Positions 23,501 to 36,000 of a DNA stretch of 64,000 nucleotides are shown piece by piece. Source of the stretch: Castor canadensis (Eukaryota; Chordata; Mammalia; Rodentia; Castoridae); assembly GCF_047511655.1 (NCBI RefSeq), contig NC_133400.1, forward strand, positions 3,261,001 through 3,325,000, given 5' to 3'. The position numbers were made by a program, and so were the translations under genes. The first letter of the stretch is position 1. Each line of letters starts with the position of its first letter. The notes under the pieces are model-generated. The model worked only from the letters and a program-made list of their open reading frames with translations. It was not told the DNA's origin and ran no database searches.

Positions 23501-26500
23501 GAGCAGACCAGCCACCTCCACGGGCTGCTGACGCCTCTCCCCCAGGTCCCGGGAGGAAGTCATCAAGCTACAGACAGGAGGCCAACCCACTCTGGGAAAA
23601 CCTCTTACACAATGGGGGCCTGTGCGCCCCACCTCTCCCACCATGTGACAGCTACATTTAAAGGGTCTTCAAGGACCTGGGCAGGAGAATGTCCAGGGAC
23701 CTCTAACATGGAGCGCTTCCTTCACAAAAGCTCTGTCTTGGACTGTGAAAAATGATTCCTCAGTGCATTTCAAACAAAGCACTTAGGAAAGGGCTACTGG
23801 AGAGCTTTCTCAAAGGTGTTTTGTTTTGCTTTAAAAGGAGGTACATGGGCTACTTGGATTCTTGCCATCCGCAGGTCTGGCTGAGACACCGTTTACCACA
23901 GCCACCAAGGCTGCGTCTATTTACTGCAGACTTGGACTTGCAGTGAGAGCAACCGACGGGCAGCAGAGCACAACAGGGAATGACATCAACAAACCATGTC
24001 TCTAGGTAAACAGCAAAGGAGTAAAAAGCCACTAGCAGAATAAATACTTCACGCACCAGAGTTAAGCACTGAACAGTTTCTGAGCTGACAGCAAAAGGGC
24101 CCTGTCAGAATGTCAAGGTCATGCTACTATAAGGCCATATGTGACCAAGCCCAGATACCTGCACAGGGTCCTGGGAGCCCCAAGAAAGAGGCTGCCTGGG
24201 GAACTGGGCCATCCAGATTTGAGCGTATAAGGCTAGGCATGAACCCAATGCCTTTGCAGCTTCCTAGGTATGAGCAACTCAAGAAAGGCAAGTCAGCAGG
24301 GCAAAAGGAAGCCATGAGCTGTGAAATGAAACCCTGCAAGGGCTCAGGTGGCCAAGAGAGGCAGAGAGCATAGGACAGTGGACCTTACTGCAGCTGCTAC
24401 GGGGCAACTTGGTCCCTCTTTGCCCTACTCAAGATGAGCAGGAAAGGAAGAGGAGGGAGCAGAGAGGCATCTGTGTCCCTATGATCCCAGCCAGCTGAGG
24501 GCTGGATCATGTAATCTTCCTGCTCCACCCTTCCTTTGTGCACAGCTGAGGAAACTGAGGCCCAGAGACCAGAAGCCATGTTCCTGGGTTGGGTGAGCAC
24601 TGCCCCTAGAGCAGGATACCCAGGCAGTGGGAACAGGGAGGTCTGAGGCACTAGGGACCAGCTCACAAAGCCAATGTCAGCAGCCAGGGTCCCAGGAACA
24701 GGCATAATTCTCCCAGGGAAATCTTTTATAACGGGGCTGAAAAAAAATGGTTAAGCCGCTGGGTGCCAGTGGCGCACACCTATAATTGTAGCTACTCAGG
24801 AGGCAGAGATCAGGAGGATCGCAGTTCAAAGCTAGCCCAGGCAAACAGTTTATAAGACCCTATCTTGAAAAACTCTTCACAAAAATAGGGCTGGTGTAGT
24901 GGCTCAAGGTGTAGGCCCCGAGTTCAAGCCCCAGTACTGCCACCCCCCACAAAAAAACCATGCTTTTTCTTCAATAGTAATGAAAGACAGTCCCCTTCTT
25001 TTAGAAAAAGCACTCCCTCCACCTGCCAGCCCAAGCTGTAAAGGGGAAATGGACAACAGATCACTAATAACCAAGGCTTCACATTCTGCCAAGCTGGACC
25101 TGGGCTTGGTGGGCTTACTCACGGCGGGGTGCCTCTAAGCAAGTCACTTTCCTCCTCAGAGTCTCAGCTTCCTCATAGGCAAGGTGAGGATTAGAACCCC
25201 ACCTGGAAGCACATGAAGATGTTGGGCCAGATGCGATTGCTCAGTAAATGTGGGCTGTGAACACTGAACTAGAAGCCACATGGCTTCTGGCCCTACCTGG
25301 TGCTCTCTGGCCTGTGCTCAGCCTCCGAGGGCACAGGCGGCCGGCCCATGTCCAGGTGCTGCTCCAGCACCTGCTGGCGGAACTCTGACACCTGCGACTG
25401 TCGGTCCTCTTTCTCTTGCCGCAGCCGTCGCTGTCGCGCCAGCCACTTTTCCTCCTCGTTGGTGCGCTGGATCAGCAGGGCCGTGGTGGCACTGCTGCCC
25501 GGCAGAGAGAAGATGGCATGGTTGGAGATGAGGCTGGGCACTGTGTGGTGCGGGGTGGGCACTGGGTGCAAGGGGTGCTGCACAGGCTTAGGTGCCTGCA
25601 GGCCTGCATCCTTCAGCTTCTCTGTGGAGAGAAACACTGTCACAGCAGGACCCCAGCACCCTCGCCCCTTCTCGAGCACCCACATCAGTCCACAGGAACA
25701 AAACCTAAAAGCAAGGTTAAAATAGCTGGCTACGTTTTACCATTTGTCACGCTCTCAGGGCTACCTCCACCGACTGTGTCTATAGGGGGTGACACTGTGC
25801 ACCTTTTCCCAACCCCACGCTCACTGACATCACCACCCTGTGGCTTGAAGTCAACCATGGTGGGAGCGCTTGCACCACGGCAGCTGGCAAGCTGGCAGAA
25901 CCAGGGCTCTTTACAGAGCTTGGTGCCAGCATGCTCAGCCTGCTGGGCGTGTAGGCCTCTCAGCCCAGGTACCTGCTCGGGTTGGGGTCAGCTGCTCCGA
26001 GGGCTTGACCCGCTCCTCGGGGACATGGCTGCGCAGCCCATGCAGCTCAGCCACAGGCAGGAAGGCAGGCTCTAGAGTCTTGGCAGCCAGCAGCTCCTTC
26101 TCCCGGGCCCGCTGCTCCCGCTGGCGCTCTAGCTCCCGCTCTCGCTCCTTTTCGCGCTCCCGTTCCAGCTCCTTTTCCCGTTCTCGCTCCTTCTCCCTTT
26201 CTCGCTCTCGCTCCTTTTCCCTCTCCCGGTCGGCTTCCCGCTCCCGTTCCCGCTCTCTCTCTCTCCGTAGCTCTTCATCCATCTGCAGCCTGTGGAGTAA
26301 GAAGAAAGGGCTTGGGAGCTCTTTGGGATAGAAGCTGGGACAGCCTAGTAAAGGGGATGCCCAGAACGAAGTGCACCAAGCCCAGAACGAAGTGCACCAA
26401 GCCCGGGACTTCCATGTGGATGGCGACTGGGACAGGCAAGCCTCTCCTCTGTCTCTCACTAACGTGTGAAGAAACCATACAACCACAGTGCATAGAGAAC

Positions 26501-26970
26501 CCCCGGCATCAGGAAGCTCCTCAGCCCGTCAGGCACTTCTGACAGGCTCGAGTGCAGAGCTGTCAAGCACGTACCACCAAAATCCCAGCTAGCAAGTGAA
26601 GAAACAGGACAGAACAAGGCTAAAGATTCTGTCCAGCCACCCGCAAAGCTGCTGAGCCAGGCCCCAGCCTGGGCTTTTCTCCCAGCTGCTATCTGGGAAC
26701 AGGACAGAGGGGCTCTGCTGTCCCTTAGCCAGGACAAAACTTACCTCTCTGCACTAAGACCAGACATTCTCTCTGAGTGCAGTGCTGCCAGGGACGAGTG
26801 GGAGAGCTCAGGCGGGTAGCGGACCCCAGAGAGGTGGAGGTGCATCGCTGACGGGTGCAGTGGAGGCAGGGAGCCAGGGGTGGGGATGGGGTAGAACGGG
26901 GACCTCAGGGCCGACAGGCAATAGGAGTCGTCCATCCTATATGAGAAGATGGGACTGGTGAGTGCCAAGG

Positions 26971-27023
<53 letters not shown>

Positions 27024-30000
27024 CCAGGTTTGCCTACCTTCACAAAGTCCTGGGTGCAATCCCCAGCACCACCCCCCCCCAAAAGGGTAAGTCCGGCCCC
27101 GTCAACAGCAGCTCGGCAAGGTGGGCCACCGGTTACCTAAGCATCATCTACTGCCAGAACACAGGGTGCTGACAGTGCAGGGTTCCAGAGGCCTGCCTCC
27201 GCCCCTCTCAGGCCAGCCACGTGGGCACACGCGGGCCACATACAGAGGCCTCTCTGGTCTCATTAGCAGGTCAGGCTGGAGGCCCACGGCATGACTTCCG
27301 CCAGAATTACTGTCATACTGCCCAGAAGTCCCTCTTGTACACATACCACATGCTATTTGTGAGTACAATCCCAAGAGCTGTTGGGTTGACTGGGTTTGAA
27401 CTCAACTGGGAGCTGGGGAAAGCTATGGCGGCTGCAGGTCTCCCTGGGTGCCTGGCTCTCCGGTCCCCAAAAAATGGCCTTCCCCATGAGATCCCGTTTT
27501 GCGGAGACCGGACCAGCTTGAAGCGTACATGGGGGATGCCTTACCTGAAGGCTGGGTGGGGGAAGGGGTGCGGGGTCAGGTAGCTGGGGTGGTAATAGGC
27601 AGCAGCGGTGGCAGGGTCCAGGCCAAGAGGGGGCAGGGAGGACATGCGCAGGTCATCGGTGTGGTAGGGCCGGAAGCTTCTCAAGTAGTCCTCGGTCACG
27701 GTGCTGGGAGGCACCACGTGGTGCACGGGTCGCTGGAGGCTGCAGGCAGGGACAGAACAGGAGACAGATGAGTGGAGAGCAGGTTGCATGCTGGGAAACA
27801 GTTCACTTTCCTGCAGTCTCTCAGGCAGCTCAAGGTTAAGGTCGCCCTTGCCATCCCACTTCTAGTACAAGTCTTCCTCCTGCTAATGACAAGTGGCCCT
27901 GGCAGGAGGCCCAGGACACATGAGTGGGCAGCTGCTACTGCAGCCTAGAGGAGCTCCTGGCTCCCAGGATCCAAGGGTGGGCTCAGGTGAGGTTGAAGCA
28001 AATGACAATCACAGTGTGGAGAGGACAGCGGGCAGAGCTGGACATAGAGGCCAGTGGCTATCTGGTGACTCTCCACCGCAGCTGGTGAGACCACAGAGCT
28101 GGCCAGAGCCTGCCTAGGGGACCCAGGGCAGTACCCTCCCTGCCCTGGCTGAGCACTTACTTGAGTGGTGGAAAGCGGGAGTCCTGCACCACCGAGCCGG
28201 GGGACAGGCCGAAGGGGTAAGGGGTGCTGAGCAGGTGGGAGGGGATGGCTGGGCCTCCTGCTTTTTCCTGGGGCAGTGGTGGCTCCACGATGAGGCGCTC
28301 CCGACCACTGCTGCCGCCCCTCGAGCCAGTGTCCTGCTAGAGGACAGGATGCAGGGTCAGGGCTGAGGAGCTGAGCCAGGCCCACCCACGGAGGCCAGCA
28401 GCAGCTAGTTCAGAGCACTGCCACCGGGAAGCCAGGGTTTCCTCAGACTCACAAAGGCCTCGAGTTTAGCTCGTGCTTTAGTAATGTCCTTTCTGTATGG
28501 CTTTCTACACAAAAAACACGAAATCATGGTATGGGAGGAGGGATGGTAAGACAAGAGAGGAGGATACAGGCTCTAATGACCAAGTCTGGACTGAAGCCTG
28601 CAGGGGCCTCTCTCCACCCTTGCATATTGAGGGGACAGAGCAATACAAGGGAACCTGGGGCCTCCCCCAGGACTACTGGGCCCTAAGATATGTGCCTGGG
28701 ACAGGACACACACAGCAAGGACCCTACTTCTTCTAATAACCAGTTCCTTATAGTATGGACATGGGGTCATAGCACACCCAGATGGGGAACAACCTGGCTG
28801 TCAGCTCCAGCATCTTGGGAAGGGAGCTCCCCCACCAAGCTGTCTCCTGTGGCCACAGGAAGCTGGTATTGCCCCAGCCAGCCCAAAGGGAGGCCCCAGG
28901 CAACTGCTGGGCCTAGTGGGCTGGATCTATTCGGGGGGCACAGTTGCACACATGGCGGGGGGGGTGGAATCCAAGGAGAACCAGAGGAGAGGGTCACTCC
29001 AGGCATGACAAAGGAGGAAGAGGCAGCCCCAGGACCTGCCCCACCATCCGAGGTGCCAAGACCAAGGGGGGATTGCACCCTAGCCATGGGGAACATTCTG
29101 TATACTGGTCCATGGCAGTGTCCAGCCCAGAGAATGAAACCACAAAGGGTCCTGCCTGTCCTTGTCATCTGTGACCAAGGAGCCACAGGGCAAAGATAGA
29201 GCAGTGCCAGTAGGCCAGGGCTTCACCACCTCGGATAGCCCTCCTTGGCTGTGATTTTCCCAGTGTGAAGACATCAGTGTGACACTCAGATCTGGGGAAA
29301 CCTGAGGGCCATACGGTTTCTGAGTAACCTGAGTGGCAGGAACCTGGCACAGCTCCCAGGCTCACCCTTCACATCCTCCTGACCCCTGTGTCAGCAAACC
29401 AAGGCTCCAAGGTTGCAGGCAGTGCTCCCAGAACACAGCCCAGCACCGCCACCAGCCCACACCACGCCCCCCAAGCCACAAAGTGCCAAGTACTGGAAAC
29501 AAGGGAGGACCAAGGCCCTGCAACCTCTCCTTGTTGAATCAGCAACAATGGCCACTGGGCACAGACTGGCCTCCTGACCCTACTCCCCGGCCTGCTGACT
29601 TCTTGCCAGACTCCAAGCTAGCAGCGGTATCCCGAGTTCAACTAAGGCCTGCCTGGGCAGCAAGGGTCACTAAAGCGCCCTCCGAGCTATCCATCTTCAC
29701 GGTCACGGTGAAGGCGGAGGAGCCAGTCATAAGCCTCCTTAACACGCTCCCTAGAAGACAGTCAGCAACGATTAATTGAAAGAGACAAGCCAGTGATTGG
29801 AATTTTTAATGAGCAGCAACATCTGCTCCCTGCCTCGTGCTCAGCTTGGCTCTGTGCTCTCAGCAGGACCCTCATAGGTTCATGTCCTCTGACCCGCCCT
29901 TCCCAGAAGGGGTGTTCATCCATTTCAAGGCTGGGGCACACACATGTCCAGCCTCGGGGTCCTCCAGCTGCTCAGGTCACCAGTGGGAAGAGGGTAGGGC

Positions 30001-33000
30001 ATTACTTGGGGGCAGTTTCTAGGGTGGGGCTGGCTGGGTTTTCCTCCATACCCCCTACCCTGCCCAGAACAGGGTTAGGCTAAATGGGACGGCACAGCTC
30101 AGATGCTCTCAGCTGCCAGGGCCCCCGGGAAAGCTCTTGCCTGGGCTCTCCCCTGGGCTGGGGTGGAGGCCTCTGCTGCCTCAGGCCAGGTCAGCAGGGA
30201 AACAGCAGCCAAAGAGCTCAACCCTCAGCCCTCCATGACCAGCGGCCAGAGTCCCTGAGGGAGAGACCTCCATCCCAGGACAGCACCCCAACAAGCTTCC
30301 GGCGCCAGCTGCACCACCAGCTACACCACCCGGACAGTGTGGCCCCAGGCTGCCGTACCGCATAGGGAGAGGCTGTTGAGCACACTATTCTCAGCAGGGA
30401 CCATCCCTAGAATTCCCCACTCCCCTTGGCAGCTGGGCCAGATGGCACCTTCCTGGCCTGGCTGAAGACAAACAAGGAGGCCGGGAGGTTGAGGGAGCGG
30501 CCAGCAGTAGAGCAGGGGGCTCCACAAGCCAGACCCGCAGGCCTCTGGCTTCTTTCTGACTGGAGCCCAGGAACCAGGTCAGCCACCCTGGGGTGCAGCA
30601 TGGGTGAGGAGGGTGGGACAGGTAGCACCCCCCCCCCACCAACCCAGGCAGGGTGTAGGAGGCTCAGTGGTCACCCCAAGGCATCCCCACAGCAGCGGCT
30701 GGTGTCCCATGGCAGCCTTGGCAAACAGGCGCGCCAGGGCGCATCTGCAGGGCGGCTTATGATTGCTGAGAGGGCGGCTGCAGACGCAGCTGCAGCCATG
30801 AGGAGGAGGACGAGGGAGGGAGGGAGGGAGGGAGGGAGGAGATCCGTCATTCTCCGGTGATTAGAGGTCTCCACAGTCAGACAGGCGGGACATGCCCTGT
30901 TAGCTTCAAAATAGACCGTTCTTCATTTCATCTCTCACAGCTCCGCTCCCTGTGACACCGGTGACCCCCGAGAGGGGCCCCAAGGCCAACAGCCCCCTCA
31001 ACTCCCTGCCTGTCTGTAGCCCGGGAGGCCCCTAGTGACTCATGGCCACTGCAGGCAGGGACGGCGCAACCCCTGCTCCTCCCGGGAAGGATTGAACTCT
31101 CGGCTGAGCCACACGTCATCTGCTCATCCCATCTACGCCTTCCTGTCGCCCTCCCTGGTGGCACCAGGGTCTCATTACCCACGGCGTGGTGAGCTGCCAG
31201 AGCGGAGCTCTCACGGCCCCTTCTCCGGGTTACTAAGTATTTCTGAGGCAGCAAGGACCCTCTGAGGACAGCGACAGGCTCCAGGCAGAGCAGTCATGTG
31301 GCCAGAGGCACTTGAGCCTCCCAGGGAGGAGGGACATGCACAAGGCAGCCTTCGCCAGTGACTCTGGTCAGTCAAGGCCCTAGGGCCAAGGCAGGGACAA
31401 AAAGTGACCTCTTGCAAGCTGCTCCCAGACAGGAACAAGAGTCAGTCCACCATCAACCAGGCCTGTTGCCAAGGGAGGGATGGCTAACGTCAGCTGACTC
31501 AGGGTCCCCAAGGCCAGGCTGACCCCTGGTAGGAGGAGTCTGGAGCAGGAGATCCTGGTGACAGTTCCTTCAGCCTCCCTTAAACCAAGACAGAGCCATT
31601 TCAGGCTGCTCTAAACCCCCTGTCCACTCTGTCAAAACTACACCTGGGGTAGAGGGAAGCCCAGCCAGACAGACTTCTGGGGGCAAGACAATTCTGGGCA
31701 AGCTGTTGCCTCAGCCAGAGACAAAGGAAGCAGAGGCCAAGCTGGGACCCAGGTGGGGCCCAGTCCAAAGGTACCCCAGGGCTTCAGTAATCCCTGCTGA
31801 GATCCTTCAAGATCTTCTCTCTGGATCAGGGAGTCCTCCACCCCCCAGGACTGAGCTGCCTCCCTCCTGCCTTGGGGCAGATGAAAGTGACACTAGGCAG
31901 CTGGCCGCCCACCCCACCCAGCAGGGAAGAGCTGGCAGCGGGTGTGGAGAGCGCCACTCTCCTCCCTCCTCCACTGTCTTTGTGGTTTAATTAGTATTTC
32001 CAAGTGGTGCCATCCCCCAGGGAGCTCGGCAGAAAAATCCAGGGGAAAACCGCTGCTGACAATGGGTCTTAATTAGGAATGGCCCCCTGCAGGCCTCCAG
32101 CACTGGGTGGGGGAGGTCCCAACCCTGGGCAGGTGGCTCCCAGCAGGTGCACAGGGGCAGCTCCAAGGCCAAGCTGGGCAGGTCAGCTGTGGGGCCGCCT
32201 AAGGGGCTACAGAAACCGTCAGGGCCAGGGCCTGCTGTGGGGTTCAAAGGTGAAGATGACAGACCCTGGTAAAGCACTGAGTCCTTGCCTGGTGGACTGG
32301 GCTGGCGGCCTCCCTGTCTCAGCTCCCATGGGAGCCCGAGGTAACAGCAAGTGCTGTTGTTTGTCCAGGGCTGACTGCACAGACACCAAGGCAAGCACCG
32401 TGCATGCGTGAGCTGTGCTCCATCCTAAGCCGGTGCCCTGGATGTGGCTGTGTGAGGGCGGGAGCTCTGAAGCGGCAGTTACGGTGAAATGTTGCCCAGA
32501 TGGGCCTGCACTGCTCCAGCTGGGCCCTTACAGGGAGACATTAGGACACAGCACCCACACAGAGGACGGCCACCTGAGGACACGAGAGGATGCAACTGTC
32601 TGCAAGCCAAGGCACAAGGCCTCAGGAGGAACGGGACCTCCGTCTCGGGCCCTGGCCTCTGGCACTGTGAGAGATGAGTTCTATGAGGCTGTGTGAGGCA
32701 GCCTGGCGCACAGACCACCTTTACTTAAGCCTCCCGGAGCTGGGTGCCGCCATCAAGCCCGCTTTGCTGAGGCTGAGTGAGGGTGAGCCAGCTCCAGCCT
32801 GGAGTTCTGCAGCCGCCGACGGAAGCCAAGATCAATGCTCCCCCCAGGGGACATCACCTGTGCCCACCTCCCCGGCACTCACCTGGCGACTCTCGCTCCT
32901 CCAGACGCCATTGACAGTCTTGGTTGGGGCAATGGTCACCACAGGCGGTGTGCTGGGGACACTGTGGCCCCCAGGAGGGACAATGATGGGGCCCATGGGC

Positions 33001-36000
33001 ACTCGCTTGGGTGTGCTGGCAGGGGAGCTGTGGTTGGTGGCTGGAGAAGACACGGGGGACGACTCACTGCTCAGTGAAGACCCTGCAGGAAAAGAACACA
33101 GTGGCCTGAGCAGGAGCCGCTCGCTGCCTGCCACCTGCATCCACCATAGCCGCTTCTTGGGCTCTAGGTTCTGTGTTGGGAACAAGGCACCCAGAGCAGT
33201 CCAGCTGGAGGGGGACATGGGGAGGCAGAATCACATGCCTGGGCATTGGGGGGCTCTGCTGGCCTCCCTGTCCCTCTGCCTGTCCCACGGGCCTGGCCAG
33301 TAGGTCATGAGAAGGTCAAGGACAGAAGTCAACCAGCCGGGACCAGAAGGGATGGTGTAGAACACTCGAGTTTCAGGAGTTACTGTCCTACGCCAGGCCT
33401 GGGGGGTGAAGGTCACACTCAGGGTCACGCTCACCCACTGGTCAGAACCCTCAGGAGAGGCAGAGGGAGTGTGAGCAGAACATGGGCCTGAGGCTCACAG
33501 AAAATACCCAAGTGTTCTGGGCTGCAGAGGATCCAAAAAAAAAAAAAACAAAAAAAGGCAGCCCTCCCCGCCCCCTCCCAGAACCTCCAAGGGGCCCAGA
33601 GGGAGGCATAAGGTGCAGTCAATGCCGCAAGATGGGGTGCCAGTCGGGGCACAGGCAGGGTAAAGAGGCCTGGGAGGCCCAAACTGCAGCTGCCTAGGGG
33701 ATGTGGGGAAGCATCACAAAAGCTCACCAAGCATCTGCCTTTACACTGGAAAAGAGAAGAAATTCGCCATCTTGAAGCATGCAAGTCAGCGAGTTCTGGA
33801 ATGTTCACTGTTTTACGAACGTCACCCTTTCTACTTCTGGAACACTCCCATCACCCCGGAAAGAAGGCCACCACGGCCCTCAGCCGTAGGCAGGGGGAGG
33901 GGTACTTAGTTCCTGGGGTTCTGGCCTTAGTGTTGTGAGCAGAAGGCAAAGGACCCACAAGCAGGGCACAAGTCCTGCCATGTCCTGCCATGTCCTGCAT
34001 GCACAACCGCACAGAACAGCCCCACAAGGAGACCCTCAGTGCAGCCAGATCTGTCTGCAGTGCAGTCTGCCTGGTGACCCCCTAAGCGGTGCCAGGCCAG
34101 GCACCCATCTTGTTCATGCTCCCACCTACGGGGGCCTGGCTCAGCTGGCCAGTGAGGCCTGACAGCCACAGCCCCCCAGATGGACCAGAAAGCCACTTCC
34201 ACACCCCAGGAATTCTGCAACCCCAAGCTGATGGGGCCAATCTCCAAGACTGCGCAGTGTGGCCTGTGGCTGGGGGCTGGTAAATGGATGGAATTGGAGA
34301 ACATCATTCTGAGTGAGGTTAGCCTGGCCCAAAAGACCAAAAATCGTATGTTCTCCCTCATATGTGGACATTAGATCAAGGGCAAACACAACAAGGGGAT
34401 TGGACTTTGAGCACATGATAAAAGCGAGAGCACACAAGGGAGGGGTGAGGATAGGTAAGACACCTAAAAAATTAGCTAGCATTTGTTGCCCTTAACGCAG
34501 AGAAACTAAAGCAGATACCTTAAAAGCAACTGAGGCCAATAGGAAAAGGGGACCAGGAACTAGAGAAAAGGTTAGATCAAAAAGAATTAACCTAGAAGGT
34601 AACACCCACGCACAGGAAATCAATGTGAGTCAATGCCCTGTATAGCTATCCTTATCTCAACCAGCAAAACCCTTGTTCCTTCCTATTACTGCTTATACTC
34701 TCTCTACAACAAAATTAGAAATAAGGGCAAAATAGTTTCTGCTGGGTATTGCTGGGGGGAGAGGGAGGGGGCGGAGTGGGTGGTAAGGGAGGGGGTGGGG
34801 GCAGGGGGAAGAAATGAACCAAGCCTTGTATGCACATATGAATAATAAAAGAAAAATGAAACCCCCCCCAAAAAAAACCCAAAAAAACCAGGCCTCCATC
34901 CTCTCTGGTTGTCACGCCTTTACAGAAGTCCAACCCCCGCACCACATGGTTCCAACGCATTGGTTGATGGTGCAGTTCAATGGTGCTTAATGTCAGTCAG
35001 GCAGCGTCACCAAAACCCATTTGGGAACATTTCATCACCCCAAAAGAAGCCCAGCACCCACTACTCCCTCCCTGTCGCCCCGGCCCCCAGCAGCCTCGAA
35101 TCTGCTTCCTGTGCCCTGGCTTCTTTTATCACGATCGAGCGCCTTAAAACTGCATCCTGTCTCACGGCAGGCTCCTATTCAACCACTCAGCCGGTGGCCG
35201 CTGGGCTGTGGGCCACCCAACAGCTACTGTCAACAGTGCCAGTTACTGCTGCCCAGGGAGGACCCTGCATGCCCAGCCCAGTATGGGCATCCTCATCCCC
35301 AAGCACAGCAGACCCGTGGGTGGAGGAAACAGCAGACATTCATGCTTCAGAGCCAGAAGAGGAAATAAAAAGCCCCACGGAGGGCCACCACCTGTCAAGG
35401 CAGAGGCTGCTGTACACCAGCAGCCCAGTCTGCAACCACCTAAGCAGGTGGGCAAAGGCCGAGTGGGGACTGCAGCAGAGCCTCTGGAGCCCTGGGAGCT
35501 GCACAGGCCTCGGCCCTGCCTGCCTGCCGTGGACGCAGGATCCCGCTGCTTCCTCCGCCCCACAAGCCAGCCTCTTCCTCCAAGCTGCCTGAAGGGGGGG
35601 GCGGGGGCAGGTGCGAGCCGAAGCCCTTGGCTGGGGCAGGGTCTGGTCTGGGGCTGGAGAGGGGGGCCGTTGGCAATTAGCGGCCTAATCCCCCCGGAGG
35701 CGGGAGGCCGTTACTCAGCCGCCAGAGCAGAGGCGATCAATACCCCTCCACGCACTGCCAATTAGCGAGGCTGGCGCTGGCTCCCGGACCTCCATTCTCA
35801 CCGTGTGGCTGCAGCAGGAAGGTTCGCCATCGCTGTGATTAACTGGCGGTATTCAGCCAGGAGTCAGTCAACGAAAAGGGGCCGATCGCAGATGACAAGA
35901 GCAGGGGGTGTGCGCGTCACCTCTGCTGTCCGACCTCGCAGATCAGTGCTGAGCCCCACGGCACAAGTGATTAACAGCTGAGGCCCCGAAGTCAGCCCAG

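Larger units (their letters stand above)
23299..25296 (-). other. GSE1: GSE1 intron 8
   Basis: 1,998 bp, GT-AG. Contains a B1+ID dimer (24,752-24,960), a MIR (25,138-25,262) and a MIR fragment (24,530-24,600). The rest is unique, with no exon seen. Confidence 0.85.
28334..32882 (-). other. GSE1: GSE1 intron 3
   Basis: 4.5 kb, GC-rich, with no SINE recognised. It contains a (GGGA)n run at about 30,811-30,840 and candidate regulatory blocks at 30,740-30,960 and 31,980-32,085. No coding exon was seen. Confidence 0.8.

Noticed and set aside
25870-26331. RS-rich plus-strand ORF resembling an SR splicing factor
   Set aside because: It is the antisense of the GSE1 ER-dipeptide exon, which has splice sites and family similarity.
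26949-27140. His-Thr repeat ORF
   Set aside because: It is translation of the (CA)n microsatellite.
34262-34887. Possible intact L1 coding capacity
   Set aside because: Only the last part of ORF2 and the 3' UTR are present, so this is a dead 5'-truncated copy.
34909-35592. 227-codon plus-strand ORF in GSE1 intron 2
   Set aside because: No recognisable domain, composition typical of GC-rich intron, and it overlaps other frames of similar length.
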